From: an uncultured Bacteroidales bacterium
Lineage (GTDB): Bacteria > Bacteroidota > Bacteroidia > Bacteroidales > Paludibacteraceae
Reading direction: 5' to 3'
Assembly: GCA_934725535.1 (NCBI GenBank)
Contig: CAKVBV010000064.1
Coordinates: forward strand, 1-14,296
Length of the DNA stretch: 14,296 bases
Part shown: in pieces, positions 12,784 through 14,296 of the stretch
How positions within the stretch are numbered: the stretch's first letter is position 1
How the letters are laid out: the number at the start of each line of letters is the position of its first letter
Program-made: the position numbers and the translations under genes
Notes under the pieces: generated by a model
Databases searched by the model: none
Seen by the model: only the letters and a program-made list of their open reading frames with translations
Told to the model about the DNA's origin: nothing

Positions 12784-13119
12784 TTATGCTACTTCGTCAG
12801 CGCATTGGTGCCAAACATACTGACGAAGGGTGCGGTACTGCGTTTGCGACTTGAAGGCAGCCATGTCGGCGTTCTTCTTGTTGGGGTCGTTGAGACGGAG
12901 ATGTGTAGCCGCACAGATAACACCGAAACGGGTGCGGTATGCCACCTCGGACTGCGAGGGTGTGGACTTGCGCTTGCCCATGATGTGGGTGTAGTTGGGA
13001 TTCGCCAACATCGCCACATTGGAGGTGGCTGCCTGACGGCGCATGAAAGTTACGGTACTTGCCTTTGACAATTTGCCAGAGACGGATTTGACGGGGTCGA
13101 TATAGATTACCTTAGCCAT
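12784..13119 (-). CDS. Small basic protein, paralogue of the 102-aa upstream protein (cassette copy B)
   Basis: 111 aa, differing from 640-975 at four positions. It has the same VKSVSGK start, the KRKSTPSQSEVAYRTRF middle and AAFKSQTQYRTLRQYVW end. It follows the 102-aa gene by 53 bp and precedes the holin-like gene by 5 bp, without the repeat insertion found in copy A, so copy B shows the original gene spacing. Function unknown. Confidence 0.77.
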   Translation of the reverse strand: MAKVIYIDPVKSVSGKLSKASTVTFMRRQAATSNVAMLANPNYTHIMGKRKSTPSQSEVAYRTRFGVICAATHLRLNDPNKKNADMAAFKSQTQYRTLRQYVWHQCADEVA

Positions 13120-13172
13120 TTTGTTTATGAGTTTATTGGTTTATAAGTTGATACGTGGTTGAAATGGTTGGA

Positions 13173-13481
13173 TTATGCGGACAACTTAGCCATTTCTTTG
13201 GCGAAGATGTATCCGTTGAGGGTGCGGTACTTGCCGGGGTTGGATTTGAAGGCAGCAGCGTATGCGGCAATGTCTTGCGCTGAAAGAGCCTTGATAGCGG
13301 CGCGGGTTTGGGCAAAGCGGTTACGCTGTGCGACTTGTTGCGCAGTCGGGTCAGCGGTACTCGGGTTGCAGATTTTGCCCGTGTAGCGGGTGCCGTTACG
13401 CATTGCAAAATAGGTGTCGGAGTGTTGGCATACTTTGCCGGAAAGGGACTTAACTAAGTCCATAGGTACATACTTTGACAT
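13173..13481 (-). CDS. First gene of the cassette operon, 102-aa basic protein (copy B)
   Basis: 102 aa, identical to 1035-1343 apart from V5. Strong conservation of both protein and DNA against diverged flanking regulator genes points to gene conversion or recent duplication. It is the first gene behind the structured leader and should be made in the largest amount. Motifs and the weak DUF6266-like resemblance are as in copy A. Confidence 0.78.
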   Translation of the reverse strand: MSKYVPMDLVKSLSGKVCQHSDTYFAMRNGTRYTGKICNPSTADPTAQQVAQRNRFAQTRAAIKALSAQDIAAYAAAFKSNPGKYRTLNGYIFAKEMAKLSA

Positions 13482-13502
13482 AAAAACATTTACGATTTAT
13501 CA

Positions 13503-13680
13503 ATGTACGATGTACACTGACGCCCTGATGGGCTGATTAAACAATTAAGAATTTGTAAGTTTGAAAATGAACGCCTTGTGGGCGAGTATTAGATGTCACC
13601 TTTCTGAGGCGGTGGCTTGACCTATGAGACATCCCTCTGCACTATGCTTGCGGGAGCCCTGTGACTTTCGAAAGACGGTG
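13503..13680 (-). ncRNA. Conserved structured 5' leader of the cassette operon, copy B
   Basis: This is the counterpart of 1401-1579, about 96% identical. The same hairpins form: the GAUGUC/GACAUC stem enclosing CACC/GGUG, CGCC-loop-GGCG (13572-13584), and GCCC-AUCA-GGGC (13522-13533), whose stem is kept although its loop is one base shorter than in copy A. Expected transcript start is near 13674, leaving about 190 nt before the ATG. Confidence 0.5.
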
Positions 13681-13711
13681 CAAAGATAATACGGGATTGG
13701 ACGTTTTGCAA
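13681..13711 (-). promoter_or_regulatory. Bacteroidota-type promoter of cassette B
   Basis: On the minus strand: TTG (complement of 13709-13711), 20 bp, TATCTTTG (complement of 13681-13688). Boxes and spacing equal those of cassette A at 1580-1610. Confidence 0.75.
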
Positions 13712-13755
13712 GGACGCGCGTCCCTAAAATGCTATAGTATAAGGACAGCCGTCCT
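13712..13755. promoter_or_regulatory. Two operator-like palindromes upstream of promoter B
   Basis: Site 1 is GGACGCGCGTCC (13712-13723) and site 2 is AGGACAGCCGTCCT (13742-13755), both perfect or near-perfect dyads with centres 31 bp apart. Site 1 lies at the same distance from the -33 box as in cassette A. Both cassettes share the GAC-N4-GTC core, but the outer half-site bases are AG/CT here and TT/AA in A. Confidence 0.65.
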
Positions 13756-13824
13756 CAAATTTGACTTATTGCTTTGATAATAAGCAGAATGTGGAGCGTT
13801 ATAAAATACATCGGTTTTGTGCTT

Positions 13825-14208
13825 TTATTTCATCTTTTTGCGTAAGTCTTGTGTTCGACGAGTGATTTCGTCTTCATATTTCGCCATTTTACCAAAGGCA
13901 TGAGACAGACTATTAGGTGAAACGAGCCACCCTACCTCTATGGTTAGTGCGTCGGCAAGCATTGACAGGCTATGCCATTTGCATGGCCATGCTTGCCCAA
14001 GGCGTTTACGTGCAGTAATCTCTACAGCAACACGGATGTAGTCGTCCTTGATATAAAAGTCTGTTTTTGCCATTGCAGTCTCCTCCAAAATGGAGTATTG
14101 CTTTACGAGATTGGTGATGATACGCTCTTGTTGCTCCAATAGGTTGTGCATTTGGGTTGTGTTGTCCTGCCATTGTTGCAAGATAGAATGGGTTGAAGTT
14201 GTCTTCAT
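13825..14208 (-). CDS. Coiled-coil putative regulator of cassette B
   Basis: 127 aa, starting MKTTSTHSILQQWQDN. It shares with the copy A protein the coiled-coil NLLEQQERIITNL, KDDY, the CKW motif and MLADALT..VGWLVSPNSL, while the segment between residues 35 and 50 and the C-terminal basic tail differ most. It precedes cassette B by about 110 bp. If these proteins bind the paired palindromes, the diverged basic tail or middle would explain the changed operator sequence. The region 14209-14296 to the window edge shows no clear promoter or gene. Confidence 0.7.
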   Translation of the reverse strand: MKTTSTHSILQQWQDNTTQMHNLLEQQERIITNLVKQYSILEETAMAKTDFYIKDDYIRVAVEITARKRLGQAWPCKWHSLSMLADALTIEVGWLVSPNSLSHAFGKMAKYEDEITRRTQDLRKKMK

Positions 14209-14296
14209 ACACTTAAATTTGGTCTATGGGTCATTTTGCAGGCTGGAAAGTGGCTTCATGTCCGATGAATAGGGCGTTGCAGACGATTCAAAAGGT

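Overview
The window looks like a chromosomal accessory region of a member of the Bacteroidota, most likely Bacteroidales. The main evidence is five promoters with the lineage-specific TTG-20 bp-TAnnTTTG layout, genes without Shine-Dalgarno sites, DUF5675/spanin-type gene pairs typical of Bacteroidales prophage remnants, and AT-rich interspersed repeats built from TTTACGATTTACGA-like units. I see no rRNA, tRNA, CRISPR array, integrase or transposase.

Layout. Almost everything reads on the minus strand. Two direct copies of one cassette lie about 12 kb apart. Copy A (left edge to 2120) has a coiled-coil putative regulator, a promoter with two palindromic operators, a ~200-nt structured leader, two related small proteins (102 and 111 aa) and a two-TM holin-like protein. 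Its distal genes would lie left of the window. Copy B (14208 down to 11627) is complete: the same genes in the same order, followed by a DUF5675 protein and a putative unimolecular spanin whose start lies inside the DUF5675 gene. The 102-aa, 111-aa and TM proteins and the leader are almost identical between copies. The regulators are only about 58% identical, and the operators upstream of each promoter differ in sequence while keeping the same position.

Between the copies, from right to left: a truncated, probably decayed potA-type ATPase (11392-10724); a plus-strand two-gene unit (9849-10509) of a 54-aa basic protein overlapping a GNAT of the TacT/AtaT toxin type; a ~680-bp stretch with two divergent promoters and possible gene debris; an AT-rich three-gene operon (9149-7382) with a GNAT-TPR fusion; an overlapping pair of unknown genes, one with an NTF2-like fold plus zinc ribbon (7059-5700); and a run of three envelope genes (5631-2267), namely a penicillin-binding-protein-like lipoprotein lacking the SxxK lysine, a polytopic membrane protein and a DUF3298-like lipoprotein.

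How it may work. The duplicated cassette reads as a domesticated, prophage-derived lysis or export unit. A holin-like protein, a DUF5675 wall-active candidate and an inner-to-outer-membrane spanin would act on the envelope, and the two small proteins encoded first would be the cargo or structural partners. The paired operators with matched position but changed sequence suggest each copy has its own regulator, so that paralogous cassettes are not cross-controlled. This is inference from sequence and order only.
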